The position numbers and the translations under genes were made by a program. From NCBI GenBank assembly GCA_963782045.1, contig CAWAIR010000006.1, positions 496,001 through 560,000 of the forward strand: a DNA stretch of 64,000 bases, given 5' to 3'. Source of the stretch: CAVSRC01 sp963782045 (GTDB lineage: Bacteria; Pseudomonadota; Alphaproteobacteria; Rhizobiales; Kaistiaceae). The notes beneath the pieces are model-generated. The model was given only the letters and a program-made list of their open reading frames with translations, ran no database searches and was not told the origin of the DNA. How positions within the stretch are numbered: position 1 is the stretch's first letter; the number at the start of each line of letters is the position of its first letter. Below, in pieces: positions 61,966-64,000 of this stretch.

Positions 61966-62742
61966 TCACCGCCTTTTCTGCTTGGGTAGCGAGCACCCGG
62001 CGGAAGCCTGCCGCGGATTGCTGACGTGGAAGATGCGCTTCTCGCCGTAGTCGCAAGCCGCTCTTCCCACCCATTGGCCACGAACGTTGAAGGGGGCCAG
62101 CGAAAGATCGATGCCGCGCCATGAGCCCGCCGGAATGTCCGTGTTCGGCGGGCTCCCGTTGACGGCATAGTCGTTCGTCAGCAGGCAATGAGGGTATCGC
62201 CGCAGGTTCGGGAGGAAGGCGATAATATCGGCGTTGGGCCAGTGCTGGAGAACGTCCTTCATGATGAGAAGGTCGGCCGCCGGCAATCCTCGCCGCACGT
62301 CCATTTCCGCGAAGCGGAAGTTGTCGGACGCGAAGCGGCGCGTGTTCTCCAGGACAACCGACGAGACGTCGAGGCCGAGGTAGTCGATCCCACTCCAGTC
62401 CATGAACTGCGTCGACTGCCAGTCGCCGCAGCCTGCGTCGACAACGCTCCTGATCCCGTTCTCGCGGATGAATCCCGCAAGCCACGCGTGGTAGGGGCCG
62501 GTGTTTTCGGGCGTGGAGCCTCCGCCCGACCCAACCGCCCAGACATTGCAGCGGTAGATGTGGTCGAAGATTTCCTTGTGGGACGCCTTGGAATGCAACT
62601 CGCTGCGCAAAGCTTGGATCGAGCTGGCATTTGGGTATCTCTGCGCAAGCCGCCAAGCTTCGTCGAGGGCGGAGCCGATGTTGCCGATCGCCATGCGTGC
62701 TCGAACGATGCTGAGGTCCTGTTCACTCGGTTGGTCTTCCAC
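61966..62742 (-). CDS. Class I SAM-dependent methyltransferase
   Basis: 258 residues. An N-terminal helical part (LSIVRARMAIGNIGSALDEAWRLAQRYPNASSIQALRSELHSK) resembles a TPR unit. The methyltransferase domain: IRSVVDAGCGDWQSTQFMDWSGIDYLGLDVSSVVLENTRRFASDNFRFAEMDVRRGLPAADLLIMKDVLQHW, with motif I DAGCGDWQ and acidic GLDVSS. Similar domains are found in surface-glycan loci. GC content and codon use look a little lower than in neighbours, and it lies directly beside the tRNA-Ala 3' end, so transfer is possible. Substrate unknown. Confidence 0.82.
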   Translation of the reverse strand: MEDQPSEQDLSIVRARMAIGNIGSALDEAWRLAQRYPNASSIQALRSELHSKASHKEIFDHIYRCNVWAVGSGGGSTPENTGPYHAWLAGFIRENGIRSVVDAGCGDWQSTQFMDWSGIDYLGLDVSSVVLENTRRFASDNFRFAEMDVRRGLPAADLLIMKDVLQHWPNADIIAFLPNLRRYPHCLLTNDYAVNGSPPNTDIPAGSWRGIDLSLAPFNVRGQWVGRAACDYGEKRIFHVSNPRQASAGCSLPKQKRR

Positions 62743-62923
62743 CTGGTCCTCCGCCGTCGCCGCTCGCCGCTCGAAAATCCACGTCCGGCGCCAGCCGAGT
62801 ATAGCGTGCCCATGCTGGATGTTCTTGTGCGCGAGACAAGTCTCGGGAGCACGTGGGCCATTGCCCTTGCTAGCGGGCGCCTGGCTACGGCATGTTATCG
62901 GTTCGGTCCCCGCCGGCTCCGGC
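62743..62923. other. Intergenic sequence with partial tRNA-Ala 3'-end copy
   Basis: 181 bases without a supported gene. At 62900-62920 it holds GGTTCGGTCCCCGCCGGCTC plus C, matching 18 of 21 bases of the tRNA-Ala 3' end (61826-61846). Possible att-like flank of the methyltransferase islet, or chance. Confidence 0.3.
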
Positions 62924-64000
62924 TCACGGCCCCATGAGCAGTTCGGGCAGCCAGGTGCTCAGCGCCGGGATCAGGCTGACGAGCGCCAGCACGACGACGT
63001 TGGCGAGCAGGAAGGGCAACGCGCCGCGGAACACCGAGATGATCGAGTGGCCGGAGATGCTGGCGCAGACGTTGAGGCACATGCCGACCGGTGGCGTCAC
63101 CAGGCCGACGGCGAGCCCCGAGATGAGCACGGCGCCGAACTGGATCGGCGATACGCCGAGCATCTTCAGCGCCGGCAGGAAGACCGGGGTCAAGAGCAGG
63201 ATGGCCGGGCTGACATCGACGAAGAAGCCGATGGCGAGGATGATGACGGCGACCGCCAAGAGCGCGGTCTGCGGCCCAAGCTGCAGTTCCGTGAACAGGA
63301 TGCCGATCATCTCGTTGACGTGCTCGAGCGCCAGGATCCAGGTGAAGACGATCGAGAAGGCGATGATGATCATCACATTGGCGGAGCTGAGGATCGCCTC
63401 GCCGAACAGCCTGGGGAGGTCGCGGAGCTTGAGGCCGCGATAGACGAACAGGCCGGCAAGCAGCGCATAGGCGGCACCGACGGCGGCCAATTCGGTGGCG
63501 GTGGCGATGCCGGTGACCACCGAGCCGACGACGATGAGCGGCATCAGCAGCGCGGGCACCCCGTCGAGCGAGCGGCGCAGGATCTCCTTCAGCGAAAGAT
63601 CGACCTCCTCGCGCGGGTAGTCGTTGCGGTGGGCCAGCACGAGCACGATGCCCATCATGAAGAGGCCGACCAGCACGCCGGCGATGAGACCGCCGAGGAA
63701 CAGCCGGCCGACCAATTCGGAGGCGGCGAAGGCGTAGATGACCATGGGAATCGACGGCGGGATGATCATGCCCATGGTCGATGAGGCGGCGATGATGCCG
63801 GCGGCCACGCGCACCGGGTACTTCTTGCGCTCCATGGCCGGGATCATGACCTGACCGATGGAGGCGGCGTCGGACACCGACGAGCCGGAAATGCCGCCGA
63901 AGACCATCGAGGTGAGCACCGAGACCAGCCCGAGGCCGCCGCGCAGACGACCGACGAACAGCATGCAGAAATCGATCAGCCGCGCGGTCAGGCCGCCATG
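62924..64000 (-). CDS. TRAP transporter large permease (DctM type), partial
   Basis: The gene continues beyond the window; about 358 residues are visible including the C-terminus. SMVFGGISGSSVSDAASIGQVMIPAMERKKYPVRVAAGIIAASSTMGMIIPPSIPMVIYAF is the diagnostic DctM signature, and the end VSPIQFGAVLISGLAVGLVTPPVGMCLNVCASISG is also typical. Multiple helices throughout. Na+-coupled uptake of organic acids together with a small permease and a periplasmic binding protein, both presumably upstream beyond 64000. Substrate unknown. Confidence 0.95.
   Translation of the reverse strand, partial: HGGLTARLIDFCMLFVGRLRGGLGLVSVLTSMVFGGISGSSVSDAASIGQVMIPAMERKKYPVRVAAGIIAASSTMGMIIPPSIPMVIYAFAASELVGRLFLGGLIAGVLVGLFMMGIVLVLAHRNDYPREEVDLSLKEILRRSLDGVPALLMPLIVVGSVVTGIATATELAAVGAAYALLAGLFVYRGLKLRDLPRLFGEAILSSANVMIIIAFSIVFTWILALEHVNEMIGILFTELQLGPQTALLAVAVIILAIGFFVDVSPAILLLTPVFLPALKMLGVSPIQFGAVLISGLAVGLVTPPVGMCLNVCASISGHSIISVFRGALPFLLANVVVLALVSLIPALSTWLPELLMGP

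Overview
The window is a contiguous piece of a high-GC (roughly two-thirds G+C) alphaproteobacterial chromosome, most likely from the order Hyphomicrobiales (Rhizobiales). The evidence is protein content and gene order: HemY C-terminus, DUF2794, IalB-family, DUF1036, DUF1194 and DUF1223 proteins, the order acnA / ccmABCDG / septation protein A / ftsY / mtaB / dapF, then ffh-chorismate mutase-rpsP-rimM-trmD-rplS-leuC. Almost everything is chromosomal housekeeping. I see no prophage, insertion sequence, CRISPR array, plasmid function or integrase.

Layout. 1-8 kb: end of hemY, leuB, a frameshifted membrane protein, an Nramp Mn/Fe transporter whose reading frame runs without a stop into a DUF1194 von Willebrand protein, asd, and an ArsR/VOC/SRPBCC operon. 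8-16 kb: a GT2/ChbG/GtrA glycan operon, a pyridoxal kinase broken by four indels, a CoA-ester lyase, an IalB protein, DUF1232, ThpR, a BI-1 family protein, a GNAT protein and DUF2794. 16-30 kb: htpG with a strong hairpin over its ribosome binding site, DUF1223, acnA, cytochrome c maturation genes ccmAB and ccmCDG split by an opposite-strand secreted protein, and the minus-strand operon dapF-mtaB-ftsY-cupin-ispZ. 30-35 kb: a NOX-like transmembrane ferric reductase followed by exported MsrB and MsrA, an aldo-keto reductase, and a structured leader with a 48-codon ORF. 35-44 kb: the translation/secretion block ffh to rplS, a broken methyltransferase, a Tat-exported phosphoesterase and leuC. 44-53 kb: a TPR protein, a DUF2000/Lrp divergent pair, a small membrane protein coupled to a zincin, three tandem cytochrome b561 genes, deoD, leuD, rlmN and a PAP2 phosphatase. 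53-64 kb: flavodoxin, argG, an M50/CBS protease, a class III cyclase, typA, DUF167, YggT, tRNA-Ala(CGC), a methyltransferase islet and the start of a TRAP transporter.

The genes connect in a few visible ways. leuB, leuC and leuD (leucine), asd and dapF (lysine/cell wall) and argG are amino-acid synthesis genes scattered among housekeeping genes. ccmABCDG with a DUF1223 thioredoxin-like protein and several b-type cytochromes point to a respiratory lifestyle. MsrA/MsrB with signal peptides next to a haem/FAD membrane reductase suggest repair of oxidised periplasmic methionines. ffh and ftsY give both protein halves of co-translational targeting.

The most unusual structural signal is a family of GC-rich palindromic repeats. 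One copy lies in frame inside ccmA and another forms the translated N-terminus of mtaB; further copies abut rimM and trmD. Four genes contain apparent indels, mostly in G/C runs. These may be sequencing errors rather than biology.
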